DNA of 64,000 bases from Endozoicomonas euniceicola (GTDB lineage Bacteria; Pseudomonadota; Gammaproteobacteria; Pseudomonadales; Endozoicomonadaceae), in NCBI RefSeq assembly GCF_025562755.1, contig NZ_CP103300.1:3783001-3847000 (forward strand). The letters run 5' to 3'. The position numbers were made by a program, and so were the translations under genes. Shown piece by piece: positions 36,817-46,907 of the stretch. The notes beneath the pieces were generated by a model that saw nothing but the letters and a program-made list of their open reading frames with translations, had not been told where the DNA came from and made no database searches. Numbering within the stretch: position 1 is the first letter of the stretch; each line of letters opens with the position of its first letter.

Positions 36817-39159
36817 ATGGGCAAAAAAAATAACGCTCCAGTCTTTGTGTTTTCAAAAAAAATGTTGGCAGTGGTGTTTCTGCTGTGGGTGGCAGTCATG
36901 GTGGGTAGCGTCCGTGGAGAATGGGTAACACCAGCTTCTGTACATCAGGGCGGGATTGCCCATGTTGCTTCAAGGCTCTGGCTTCAGCAGCAACCCGTGC
37001 TTAAATCCGCTATGGATGAAAAAGTTGCGGTTTCAAAAAGATCGGCAACGGTGGTTATTCTGGCAGAAGACGACGGTTTTAGTGTACTGGCCACTGAGTC
37101 AGCAGTCTTCACATGGCAGGATGCGTGCAATGCCACCACGCTTTCCGACATGACCCGGCATCTGCACTGCCACGACCCTAATGCCCTGCTGACCGGGTTA
37201 AGAGCCACACTGCAGTTTAGTCACAATGGGGAGTCTGTGCAGGTGACCGGGTTTGCCTCGGTTTTGCAGGTGCAGACCACCGGGGGAACAGACCTGGCCA
37301 TTGCTCCTTTTCAGAGTGATAGCCCGGGTCTGCCCGACCAGCAATATGAACAACAATACAGAGCCATTCTGGAGTACCTGTCCCGGCAAAGGAGAAAGTC
37401 TGAAGAGATAGACCGGCAAACAAGATGCTGGACAAACGCTATGTCAAGGTTAGCCCCTGAAAAACCGGACGAAGTGTTAAGGCAGGAGCAGAAAATAAAG
37501 GAGCAGCGAGCGCCTGTCAGGTTCCATTACTCACTGGCACACCGTTCGGCCCCGCAGTATGAAACGTTCTGGTTTTTTACGGACAAGATGGAGGGAAGAA
37601 AAGTTGTGTTGACTCCCGACAATAACCTTTCTGCCTGCACTCCTGTTTCCCTGCCATCGGGGAGCATGGTTGACCTGTCCAATGGTTCCAAAAGAAATCC
37701 TCCACCCGTTGATAAACCAGCAGCTACGAAGAGCAAAAAAAGAAAACTCAGCACCAGCACCAGCACCAGTAATAGCGAGAGCCCGCAGAGTGTCACAAAT
37801 CCGCAGACCGAGGGTTGTCCCGTGATACCGGATATCCCCATAAAACAGGAAGAAAATGTCATTGAATTTGGTGAAAGAAAAGTCTTGACAAGTGCTGAAC
37901 TGTTTATCATCAAGCCGGAAAGCGGTATTACCAGAAAACCGCCAGAACCGCCTTTCAAAACAAATTGCAAGATTCTGGGTGCCCCAGCATTCTGGAAACT
38001 TTTTACTAAGAAAAAGCGACAGCAACTGGAAAACAGGATATTGGAATATATTAATAAAACCAATGAAGAAAGAGAGGCGCACATCGAAGGTCTGGTCAGA
38101 GAGGTGCGGTACGAGGCAAACGAGGGCGACCCTTACCAGGCTCTGGACGGGCAAAAGCATGTAGTAGCCGCCAAAAAACTATCCCGGGGTACTGTACTGG
38201 GACATTACCGGGGCTCTCTCTGGTTGATAGATGAGAATGCCCCGTCTCCGGAGTGTGGTACGTTAGACCAGCAAATATCCTATTCCGTTAACTGTGACTA
38301 CAAAGAAGGAGGAGAAGAAGCCACGGATGATTGTCAGGAAATGTACTGGCTTTCAGGTTATGACGACGGCAATATTTTTTCCTGCGTTAACGACTGTACC
38401 GTCACCAGCAATGCCGACGACAATACCGGTACTTTAGAGCCAAACGTCAGTTTCATTATTGTTTATATGGATGATTTCCCCGTGGTTATGGTCGTGACAA
38501 CAGAGGATATCCCGGAGGGCAAAGGACTCTGGCTGAGCTATGGAAAACCTTACTGGGACTATAAAAACGAACCGGTTGTGGTGCCCGACGGTGATGACGA
38601 TCATAGCGGAGCCGGGGCAAAAAACAAAAAACACGTGTGTGATGTGTGTCAAAAGGGATTTGCTTACTCCAGTAACCTCTTAATACATCAGCATAGCCAC
38701 ACCGGGGCGAAGCCTTATGAGTGCGATGTGTGCCAAAAGAGATTTGCTCATTCCGGAGACCTCGTAAGACACAAGCGCACCCACACCGGAGAGAAGCCTT
38801 ATGAGTGCGATGTGTGTAAAAAGACATTTACTCAATCCGGACACCTCAAAGTACACAAACACACTCACACCAGGGAGAAGCCTTATAAGTGCGATGTGTG
38901 CCAAAAGAGATTTGCTCATTCCGGAGACCTCGTAAGACACAAGCGCACCCACACCGGAGAGAAGCCTTATGAGTGCGATGTGTGTAAAAAGACATTTACT
39001 CAATCCGGGCACCTCAAAGTACACAAACGCACCCACACCGGAGAGAAGCCTTATGAGTGCGATAAGTGCCAAAAAAGATTTTCTCAACTCGCACACCTCG
39101 TAAGTCACAAGCGCACCCAACACAAGAACCTTCCAACAGAGCAACCACCACAGCAATAG
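36817..39159 (+). CDS. SZ15: exported SET/C2H2 zinc-finger protein, 6 fingers
   Basis: Intact, 780 residues. Fingers: YSSNLLI, HSGDLVR, QSGHLKV, HSGDLVR, QSGHLKV and QLAHLVS. The HSGDLVR-QSGHLKV pair occurs twice in a row, showing that a two-finger (168-bp) block was duplicated in frame. The N-terminal 130 residues (WVAVMVGSVRG, ILAEDDG, ATESAVFTW, LHCHDP) are the same as in SZ16 next door. APQYETFW and TEGCPVIPD are private changes. The SET region has LSRGTV and EGGEEATDD, shared with SZ16 and SZ17. Confidence 0.9.
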   Translation: MGKKNNAPVFVFSKKMLAVVFLLWVAVMVGSVRGEWVTPASVHQGGIAHVASRLWLQQQPVLKSAMDEKVAVSKRSATVVILAEDDGFSVLATESAVFTWQDACNATTLSDMTRHLHCHDPNALLTGLRATLQFSHNGESVQVTGFASVLQVQTTGGTDLAIAPFQSDSPGLPDQQYEQQYRAILEYLSRQRRKSEEIDRQTRCWTNAMSRLAPEKPDEVLRQEQKIKEQRAPVRFHYSLAHRSAPQYETFWFFTDKMEGRKVVLTPDNNLSACTPVSLPSGSMVDLSNGSKRNPPPVDKPAATKSKKRKLSTSTSTSNSESPQSVTNPQTEGCPVIPDIPIKQEENVIEFGERKVLTSAELFIIKPESGITRKPPEPPFKTNCKILGAPAFWKLFTKKKRQQLENRILEYINKTNEEREAHIEGLVREVRYEANEGDPYQALDGQKHVVAAKKLSRGTVLGHYRGSLWLIDENAPSPECGTLDQQISYSVNCDYKEGGEEATDDCQEMYWLSGYDDGNIFSCVNDCTVTSNADDNTGTLEPNVSFIIVYMDDFPVVMVVTTEDIPEGKGLWLSYGKPYWDYKNEPVVVPDGDDDHSGAGAKNKKHVCDVCQKGFAYSSNLLIHQHSHTGAKPYECDVCQKRFAHSGDLVRHKRTHTGEKPYECDVCKKTFTQSGHLKVHKHTHTREKPYKCDVCQKRFAHSGDLVRHKRTHTGEKPYECDVCKKTFTQSGHLKVHKRTHTGEKPYECDKCQKRFSQLAHLVSHKRTQHKNLPTEQPPQQ

Positions 39160-39209
39160 TCTACACTCCCGCCAAAATCACCCAATAGCCCAATTCTACG
39201 GACACCACA

Positions 39210-41804
39210 ATGGGCAAAAAAAATAACGCTCCAGTCTTTGTGTTTTCAAAAAAAATGTTGGCAGTGGTGTTTCTGCTGTGGGTGGCAGTCATGGTGGGTA
39301 GCGTCCGTGGAGAATGGGTAACACCAGCTTCTGTACATCAGGGCGGGATTGCCCATGTTGCTTCAAGGCTCTGGCTTCAGCAGCAACCCGTGCTTAAATC
39401 CGCTATGGATGAAAAAGTTGCGGTTTCAAAAAGATCGGCAACGGTGGTTATTCTGGCAGAAGACGACGGTTTTAGTGTACTGGCCACTGAGTCAGCAGTC
39501 TTCACATGGCAGGATGCGTGCAATGCCACCACGCTTTCCGACATGACCCGGCATCTGCACTGCCACGACCCTAATGCCCTGCTGACCGGGTTAAGAGCCA
39601 CACTGCAGTTTAGTCACAGTGGGGAGTCTGTGCAGGTGACCGGGTTTGCGTCGGTTTTGCAGGTGCAGACTACCGGGGGAACAGACCTGGCCATTGCTCC
39701 TTTTCAGAGTGATAGCCCGGGTCTGCCCGACCAGCAATATGAACAACAATACAGAGCCCTTCTGGAGTACCTGTCCCGGCAAAGGAGAAAGTCTGAAGAG
39801 ATAGACCGGCGAACAAGATGCTGGACAAACGCCATGTCAAGGTTAGCCCCTGAAAAACCGGACGAAGTGTTAAGGCAGGAGCAGAAAATAAAGGAGCAGC
39901 GAGCGCCCGTCAGGTTCCATTACTCACTGGCACACCGTTCGGCTCCGCAGGATGAAACGTTCTGGTTTTTTACGGACAAGATGGAGGGAAGAAAAGTTGT
40001 GCTGACTCCCGACAATAACCTTTCTGCCTGCACTCCTGTTTCCCTGCCATCGGGGAGCATGGCTGACCTGTCCAATGGTTCCAAAAGAAATCCTCCGCCC
40101 GTTGATAAACCAGCAGCTACGAAGAGCAAAAAAAGAAAACTCAGCACCAGCACCAGCACCAGTAATAGCGAGAGCCCGCAGAGTGTCACAAATCCGCAGA
40201 CCGAGGGTTATCCCGTGATACCGGATATCCCCATAAAACAGGAAGAAAATGTCATTGAATTTGGTGAAAGAAAAGTCTTGACAAGTGCTGAACTGTTTAT
40301 CATCAAGCCAGAAAGCGGTATTACCAGAAAACCGCCAGAACCGCCTTTCAAAACAAATTGCAAGATTCTGGGTGCCCCAGCATTCTGGAAACTTTTTACT
40401 AAGAAAAAGCGACAGCAACTGGAAAACAGGATATTGGAATATATTAATAAAACCAATGAAGAAAGAGAGGCGCACATCGAAGGTCTGGTCAGAGAGGTGC
40501 GGTACGAGGCAAACGAGGGCGACCCTTACCAGGCTCTGGACGGGCAAAAGCATGTAGTAGCCGCCAAAAAACTATCCCGGGGTACTGTACTGGGACATTA
40601 CCGGGGCTCTCTCTGGTTGATAGATGAGAATGCCCCGTCTCCGGAGTGTGGTACGTTAGACCAGCAAATATCCTATTCCGTTAACTGTGACTACAAAGAA
40701 GGAGGAGAAGAAGCCACGGATGATTGTCAGGAAATGTACTGGCTTTCAGGTTATGACGACGGCAATATTTTTTCCTGCGTTAACGACTGTACCGTCACCA
40801 GCAATGCCGACGACAATACCGGTACTTTAGAGCCAAACGTCAGTTTCATTATTGTTTATATGGATGATTTCCCCGTGGTTATGGTCGTGACAACAGAGGA
40901 TATCCCGGAGGGCAAAGGACTCTGGCTGAGCTATGGAAAACCTTACTGGGACTATAAAAACGAACCGGTTGTGGTGCCCGACGGTGATGACGATCATAGC
41001 GGAGCCGGGGCAAAAAACAAAAAACACGTGTGTGATGTGTGTCAAAAGGGATTTGCTTACTCCAGTAACCTCTTAATACATCAGCGTAGCCACACCGGGG
41101 CGAAGCCTTATGAGTGCGATGTGTGCCAAAAGAGATTTGCTCATTCCGGAGACCTCGTAAGACACAAGCGCACCCACACCGGAGAGAAGCCTTATGAGTG
41201 CGATGTGTGTAAAAAGACATTTACTCAATCCGGACACCTCAAAGTACACAAACACACTCACACCAGGGAGAAGCCTTATAAGTGCGATGTGTGTCAAAAG
41301 GGATTTATTCACTCCAGTCACCTCACAAGACACAAGCGCACCCACACCGGGGAGAAGCCTTATAAGTGCGATGTGTGTCAAAAGGGATTTATTCACTCCA
41401 GTCACCTCACAAGACACAAGCGCACCCACACCGGGGAGAAGCCTTATGAGTGCGATAAGTGCCAAAAGAGATTTACTCACTCCAGTCACCTCACAAGACA
41501 CAAGCGCACCCACACCGGGGAGAAGCCTTATGAGTGCGATAAGTGCCAAAAGAGATTTACTCACTCCGGAGATCTCGTAAGACACAAACGCAGCCACACC
41601 GGGGAGAGGCCTCATGAGTGCGATAAGTGCCAAAAGAGATTTTTTCAACTCGCACACCTCGTAAGACACAAACGCACCCACACCGGAGAGAAGCCTTATG
41701 AGTGCGATAAGTGCCAAAAAAGATTTTCTCAACTCGCACACCTCGTAAGTCACAAGCGCACCCAACACAAGAACCTTCCAACAGAGCAACCGCCACAGCA
41801 ATAG
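39210..41804 (+). CDS. SZ16: exported SET/C2H2 zinc-finger protein, 9 fingers
   Basis: Intact, 864 residues. Fingers: YSSNLLI, HSGDLVR, QSGHLKV, HSSHLTR three times, HSGDLVR, QLAHLVR and QLAHLVS. The triple HSSHLTR run is a local finger expansion; SZ13 and SZ17 have two. The last four fingers equal the end of SZ13. The N-terminal part is a near copy of SZ15, which makes these two units the clearest case of recent whole-unit duplication followed by finger change. Only spacer type A with GGACACCACA precedes it, again as in SZ15. Confidence 0.9.
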   Translation: MGKKNNAPVFVFSKKMLAVVFLLWVAVMVGSVRGEWVTPASVHQGGIAHVASRLWLQQQPVLKSAMDEKVAVSKRSATVVILAEDDGFSVLATESAVFTWQDACNATTLSDMTRHLHCHDPNALLTGLRATLQFSHSGESVQVTGFASVLQVQTTGGTDLAIAPFQSDSPGLPDQQYEQQYRALLEYLSRQRRKSEEIDRRTRCWTNAMSRLAPEKPDEVLRQEQKIKEQRAPVRFHYSLAHRSAPQDETFWFFTDKMEGRKVVLTPDNNLSACTPVSLPSGSMADLSNGSKRNPPPVDKPAATKSKKRKLSTSTSTSNSESPQSVTNPQTEGYPVIPDIPIKQEENVIEFGERKVLTSAELFIIKPESGITRKPPEPPFKTNCKILGAPAFWKLFTKKKRQQLENRILEYINKTNEEREAHIEGLVREVRYEANEGDPYQALDGQKHVVAAKKLSRGTVLGHYRGSLWLIDENAPSPECGTLDQQISYSVNCDYKEGGEEATDDCQEMYWLSGYDDGNIFSCVNDCTVTSNADDNTGTLEPNVSFIIVYMDDFPVVMVVTTEDIPEGKGLWLSYGKPYWDYKNEPVVVPDGDDDHSGAGAKNKKHVCDVCQKGFAYSSNLLIHQRSHTGAKPYECDVCQKRFAHSGDLVRHKRTHTGEKPYECDVCKKTFTQSGHLKVHKHTHTREKPYKCDVCQKGFIHSSHLTRHKRTHTGEKPYKCDVCQKGFIHSSHLTRHKRTHTGEKPYECDKCQKRFTHSSHLTRHKRTHTGEKPYECDKCQKRFTHSGDLVRHKRSHTGERPHECDKCQKRFFQLAHLVRHKRTHTGEKPYECDKCQKRFSQLAHLVSHKRTQHKNLPTEQPPQQ

Positions 41805-41854
41805 TCTACACTCCCGCCAAAATCACCCAATAGCCCAATTCTACGGACTCCACA

Positions 41855-44455
41855 ATGGGCAAAAAAAATAACGCTCCAGTCTTTGTGTTTTCAAAAAAAA
41901 TGTTGGCAGTGGTGTTTCTGCTGTGGCTGGCTGCCATGGTGGACAGCGCCCGTGGAGAATGGGTAACACCAGATTCTGCACATCAGGTCGGGACTGCTCA
42001 TGTTGCTTCAAGGCTCTGGCTTCAGCAACAACCCGTGCTTAAATCCGCTATGGATGAAAAAGTGGCGGTTTCAAAAAGATCGGCAGCGGTGGTTATCCTG
42101 GTAGAAGACGACGGTTTTAGTGTACTGGCCACTGAGCCGGCAGTCTTCACATGGCAGGATGCGTGCAATGCCACCACACTTTCCGACATGACCCGGCATC
42201 TGCGCTGCCACGACCCCAATGCCCTGCTGACCGGGTTAAGAGCCACACTGCAGTTTAGTCACAGTGGGGAGTCTGTGCAGGTGACCGGGTTTGCCTCGGT
42301 TTTGCAGGTGCAGACTACCGGAGGAACAGACCTGGCCATTGCTCCTTTTCAGAGTGATAGCCCGGGTCTGCCTGACCAGCAATATGAACAACAGTACAGA
42401 GCCATTCTGGAGTACCTGTCCCGGCAAAGGAGAAAGTCTGAAGAGATAGACCGGCGAACAAGATTCTGGACAAACGCCATGTCAAGGTTAGCCCCTGAAA
42501 AACCGGACGAAGTGTTAAGGCAGGAGCAGAAAATAAAGGAGCAGCGAGCGCCTTTCAGGTTCCATTACTCACTGGCACACCGTTCGGCCCTGCAGGATGA
42601 AACGTTCTGGTTTTTTACGGACAAGATGGAGGGAAGAAAAGTTGTGCTGACTCCCGACAATAACCTTTCTGCCTGCACTCCTGTTTCCCTGTCATCGGGG
42701 AGCATGGCTGACCTGTCCAATGGTTCCAAAAGAAATCCTCCACCCGTTGATAAACCAGCAGCTACGAAGAGCAAAAAAAGAAAACTCAGCACCAGCACCA
42801 GCACCAGCACCAGTAATAGCGAGAGCCCGCAGAGTGTCACAAATCCGCAGACCGAGGGTTATCCCGTGATACCGGATATCCCCATAAAACAGGAAGAAAA
42901 TGTCATTGAATTTGGTGAAAGAAAAGTCTTGACAAGTGCTGAACTGTTTATCATCAAGCCGGAAAGCGGTATTACCAGAAAACCGCCAGAACCGCCTTTC
43001 AAAACAAATTGCAAGATTCTGGGTGCCCCAGCATTCTGGAAACTTTTTACTAAGAAAAAGCGACAGCAACTGGAAAACAGGATATTGGAATATATTAATA
43101 AAACCAATGAAGAAAGAGAGGCGCACATCGAAGGTCTGGTCAGAGAGGTGCGGTACGAGGCAAACGAGGGCGACCCTTACCAGGCTCTGGACGGGCAAAA
43201 GCATGTAGTAGCCGCCAAAAAACTATCCCGGGGTACTGTACTGGGACATTACCGGGGCTCTCTCTGGTTGATAGATGAGAATGCCCCGTCTCCGGAGTGT
43301 GGTACGTTAGACCAGCAAATATCCTATTCCGTTAACTGTGACTACAAAGAAGGAGGAGAAGAAGCCACGGATGATTGTCAGGAAATGTACTGGCTTTCAG
43401 GTTATGACGACGGCAATATTTTTTCCTGCGTTAACGACTGTACCGTCACCAGCAATGCCGACGACAATACCGGTACTTTAGAGCCAAACGTCAGTTTCAT
43501 TATTGTTTATATGGATGATTTCCCCGTGGTTATGGTCGTGACAACAGAGGATATCCCGGAGGGCAAAGGACTCTGGCTGAGCTATGGAAAACCTTACTGG
43601 GACTATAAAAACGAACCGGTTGTGGTGCCCGACGGTGATGACGATCATAGCGGAGCCGGGGCAAAAAACAAAAAACACGTGTGTGATGTGTGTCAAAAGG
43701 GATTTGCTTACTCCAGTAACCTCTTAATACATCAGCATAGCCACACCGGGGCGAAGCCTTATGAGTGCGATGTGTGCCAAAAGAGATTTGCTCATTCCGG
43801 AGACCTCGTAAGACACAAGCGCACCCACACCGGAGAGAAGCCTTATGAGTGCGATGTGTGTAAAAAGACATTTACTCAATCCGGACACCTCAAAGTACAC
43901 AAACACACTCACACCAGGGAGAAGCCTTATAAGTGCGATGTGTGTCAAAAGGGATTTATTCACTCCAGTCACCTCACAAGACACAAGCGCACCCACACCG
44001 GGGAGAAGCCTTATAAGTGCGATGTGTGTCAAAAGGGATTTATTCACTCCAGTCACCTCACAAGACACAAGCGCACCCACACCGGGGAGAAGCCTCATGA
44101 GTGCGATAAGTGCCAAAAGAGATTTGCTCAATCCGGAGGCCTCGTAAGACACAAACGCAGCCACACAGGGGAGAGGCCTCATGAGTGCGATAAGTGCCAA
44201 AAGAGATTTACTGACTCGGGAAACTTAGCAGCACACAAACGAACCCACACCGGAGAGAAGCCTTATGGGTGCAATGTGTGTGAAAAGAGATTTGCTCGCT
44301 CCGAAGGCCTCACAAGACACAAGCGCACCCACACCGGAGAGAAGCCTTATGAGTGCAATGTGTGTCAAAAGAGATTTGCTCTTTCCAGTAACCTCTCAAA
44401 ACACAAGCGCACTCAACACAAGGAATCCCCAACAGAACAACCACCACAGCAATAG
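41855..44455 (+). CDS. SZ17: exported SET/C2H2 zinc-finger protein, longest copy
   Basis: Intact and at 866 residues the longest member, with nine fingers: YSSNLLI, HSGDLVR, QSGHLKV, HSSHLTR, HSSHLTR, QSGGLVR, DSGNLAA, RSEGLTR and LSSNLSK. The first five fingers equal SZ16, the next two equal SZ14, RSEGLTR recurs in SZ21 and the last finger in SZ9, so it is a four-source mosaic. The mature N-terminus is the VTPDSAHQVG allele of SZ9 and SZ12. TRFWTNAM (Cys to Phe) is shared only with SZ18, its downstream neighbour. Confidence 0.9.
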   Translation: MGKKNNAPVFVFSKKMLAVVFLLWLAAMVDSARGEWVTPDSAHQVGTAHVASRLWLQQQPVLKSAMDEKVAVSKRSAAVVILVEDDGFSVLATEPAVFTWQDACNATTLSDMTRHLRCHDPNALLTGLRATLQFSHSGESVQVTGFASVLQVQTTGGTDLAIAPFQSDSPGLPDQQYEQQYRAILEYLSRQRRKSEEIDRRTRFWTNAMSRLAPEKPDEVLRQEQKIKEQRAPFRFHYSLAHRSALQDETFWFFTDKMEGRKVVLTPDNNLSACTPVSLSSGSMADLSNGSKRNPPPVDKPAATKSKKRKLSTSTSTSTSNSESPQSVTNPQTEGYPVIPDIPIKQEENVIEFGERKVLTSAELFIIKPESGITRKPPEPPFKTNCKILGAPAFWKLFTKKKRQQLENRILEYINKTNEEREAHIEGLVREVRYEANEGDPYQALDGQKHVVAAKKLSRGTVLGHYRGSLWLIDENAPSPECGTLDQQISYSVNCDYKEGGEEATDDCQEMYWLSGYDDGNIFSCVNDCTVTSNADDNTGTLEPNVSFIIVYMDDFPVVMVVTTEDIPEGKGLWLSYGKPYWDYKNEPVVVPDGDDDHSGAGAKNKKHVCDVCQKGFAYSSNLLIHQHSHTGAKPYECDVCQKRFAHSGDLVRHKRTHTGEKPYECDVCKKTFTQSGHLKVHKHTHTREKPYKCDVCQKGFIHSSHLTRHKRTHTGEKPYKCDVCQKGFIHSSHLTRHKRTHTGEKPHECDKCQKRFAQSGGLVRHKRSHTGERPHECDKCQKRFTDSGNLAAHKRTHTGEKPYGCNVCEKRFARSEGLTRHKRTHTGEKPYECNVCQKRFALSSNLSKHKRTQHKESPTEQPPQQ

Positions 44456-44505
44456 TCTACACTCCCGCCAAAATCACCCAATAGCCCAATTCTACGGACA
44501 CTACA

Positions 44506-46857
44506 ATGGGCAAAAAAAATAACGCTCCAGTCTTTGTGTTTTCAAAAAAAATGTTGGCAGCGGTGTTTCTGCTGTGGCTGGCTGTCATGGTGGACAATAC
44601 CCGTGGAGAATGGGTAACACCAGCTTCTGTACATCAGGGCGGGATTGCCCATGTTGCTTCAAGGCTCTGGCTTCAGCAACAACCCGTGCTTAAATCCGCT
44701 ATGGATGAAAAAGTTGCGGTTTCAAAAAGATCGGCAGCGGTGGTTATTCTGGTAGAAGACGACGGTTTTAGTGTACTGGCCACTGAGCCGGCAGCCTTCA
44801 CATGGCAGGATGCGTGTAATGCCACCACGCTTTCTGACATGAACCGGCATTTGCGCTGCCACGACCCCAATGCCCTGCTGACCGGGTTAAGAGCCACACT
44901 GCAGTTTAGTCACAGTGGGGAGTCTGTGCAGGTGACAGGGTTTGCGTCGGTTTTGCAGGTGCAGACTACCGGAGGAACAGACCTGGCCATTGCTCCTTTT
45001 CAGAGTGATAGCCCGGGTCTGCCTGACCAGCAATATGAACAACAGTACAGAGCCATTCTGGAGTACCTGTCCCGGCAAAGGAGAAAGTCTGAAGAGATAG
45101 ACCGGCGAACAAGATTCTGGACAAACGCCATGTCAAGGTTAGCCCCTGAAAAACCGGACGAAGTGTTAAGGCAGGAGCAGAAAATAAAGGAGCAGCGAGC
45201 GCCTTTCAGGTTCCATTACTCACTGGCACACCGTTCGGCCCTGCAGGATGAAACGTTCTGGTTTTTTACGGACAAGATGGAGGGAAGAGAAATTGTGCTG
45301 ACTCCCGACAATAACCTTTCTGCCTGCACTCCTGTTTCCCTGTCATCGGGGAGCATGGCTGACCTGTCCAATGGTTCCAAAAGAAATCCTCCACCCGTTG
45401 ATAAACCAGCAGCTACGAAGAGCAAAAAAAGAAAACTCAGCACCAGCACCAGCACCAGCACCAGTAATAGCGAGAGCCCGCAGAGTGTCACAAATCCGAA
45501 GACCGAGGGTTATCCCGTGATACCGGATATCCCCATAAAACAGGAAGAAAATGTCATTGAATTTGGTGAAAGAAAAGTCTTGACAAGTGCTGAACTGTTT
45601 GTCATCAAGCCGGAAAGCGGTATTACCAGAAAACCGCCAGAACCGCCTTTCAAAACAAATTGCAAGATTCTGCGTGCCCCGGCATTCTGGAAACTTTTTA
45701 CTAAGAAAAAGCGACAGCAACTGGAAAACAGGATATTGGAATATATTAATAAAACCAATGAAGAAAGAGAGGCGCACATCGAAGGTCTGGTCAGAGAGGT
45801 GCGGTACGAGGCAAACGAGGGCGACCCTTACCAGGCTCTGGACGGGCAAAAGCATGTAGTAGCCGCCAAAAAACTGTCCAAAGGTACTGTACTGGGGCAT
45901 TACCGGGGCTCTCTCTGGTTGATAGATGAGAATGCCCCGTCTCCTGAGTGTGGTACGTTAGACCAGCAAATATCCTATTCCGTTAACTGTGACTACAAAG
46001 AAGAAGGAGAAGAAGCCACGGATGATTGTCAGGAAATGTACTGGCTTTCAGGTTATGACGACGGCAATATTTTTTCCTGCGTTAACGACTGTACCGTCAC
46101 CAGTAATGCTGACCACGATACCGCTACTGTAGAGCCAAACGTCAGTTTCATTATTGTTTATATGGATGATTTCCCCGTGGTTATGGTCGTGACAACAGAG
46201 GATATCCCGGAGGGCAAAGGACTCTGGCTGAGCTATGGAGAACCTTACTGGGACTATAAAAACGAACCGGTTGTGGTGCCCGAAGATGAAAATGATCGTA
46301 GCGGAGCCAGGGCAAAAAACAAAAAACACGTGTGTGATGTGTGTGGAAGGGAGCTTGCTAATCCCGGAAGTCTCACAAGACACAAGCTCATCCACACCGG
46401 AGAGAAGCCTTATGAGTGCGATGTGTGTCAAAAGGGATTTGTTCAACCCCATAACCTCATAGTACACAAGATGCGCACCCACACCGGAGAGAAGCCTTAT
46501 GGGTGTGATATGTGTAAAAAGGGATTTGCTGAATCCGGAGACTTAGCAAAACACAAGCGCACCCACACCGGAGAGAAGCCTTATGAGTGTGATGTGTGTC
46601 AAAAGAGGTTTGCTGTTCTCGGAGACTTGGCAAAACACAGGCGCACCCACACCGGAGAAAGGCCTTATGAGTGCGATGTGTGCCAAAAGGGATTTGCGTG
46701 CTCCAGTAACCTCATAAGACACAAGCGCATCCACACCGGAGAGAAGCCTTATAAGTGCGATGTGTGTGAAAAGAGATTTGCTTGCTCCAATAACCTCGCA
46801 AGACACAAGCGCACCCAACACAAGAACCTCCCAACAGAACAACCGCCACAGCAATAG
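44506..46857 (+). CDS. SZ18: exported SET/C2H2 zinc-finger protein, 6 fingers
   Basis: Intact, 783 residues. The signal core MLAAVFLLWLAVMV matches SZ10 and SZ22, but here the A8 tract is complete and the frame from the ATG at 44506 is open, so this copy shows what the functional version looks like. Fingers: NPGSLTR, QPHNLIV (ending HKMRTH), ESGDLAK, VLGDLAK, CSSNLIR and CSNNLAR. Private changes are EPAAFTW, NPKTEGY and CKILRAPAF. Fingers 3-5 match SZ19 closely. Confidence 0.9.
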   Translation: MGKKNNAPVFVFSKKMLAAVFLLWLAVMVDNTRGEWVTPASVHQGGIAHVASRLWLQQQPVLKSAMDEKVAVSKRSAAVVILVEDDGFSVLATEPAAFTWQDACNATTLSDMNRHLRCHDPNALLTGLRATLQFSHSGESVQVTGFASVLQVQTTGGTDLAIAPFQSDSPGLPDQQYEQQYRAILEYLSRQRRKSEEIDRRTRFWTNAMSRLAPEKPDEVLRQEQKIKEQRAPFRFHYSLAHRSALQDETFWFFTDKMEGREIVLTPDNNLSACTPVSLSSGSMADLSNGSKRNPPPVDKPAATKSKKRKLSTSTSTSTSNSESPQSVTNPKTEGYPVIPDIPIKQEENVIEFGERKVLTSAELFVIKPESGITRKPPEPPFKTNCKILRAPAFWKLFTKKKRQQLENRILEYINKTNEEREAHIEGLVREVRYEANEGDPYQALDGQKHVVAAKKLSKGTVLGHYRGSLWLIDENAPSPECGTLDQQISYSVNCDYKEEGEEATDDCQEMYWLSGYDDGNIFSCVNDCTVTSNADHDTATVEPNVSFIIVYMDDFPVVMVVTTEDIPEGKGLWLSYGEPYWDYKNEPVVVPEDENDRSGARAKNKKHVCDVCGRELANPGSLTRHKLIHTGEKPYECDVCQKGFVQPHNLIVHKMRTHTGEKPYGCDMCKKGFAESGDLAKHKRTHTGEKPYECDVCQKRFAVLGDLAKHRRTHTGERPYECDVCQKGFACSSNLIRHKRIHTGEKPYKCDVCEKRFACSNNLARHKRTQHKNLPTEQPPQQ

Positions 46858-46907
46858 TCTACACTCCCGCCAAAATCACCCAATAGCCTAATTCTACGGA
46901 CTCCACA

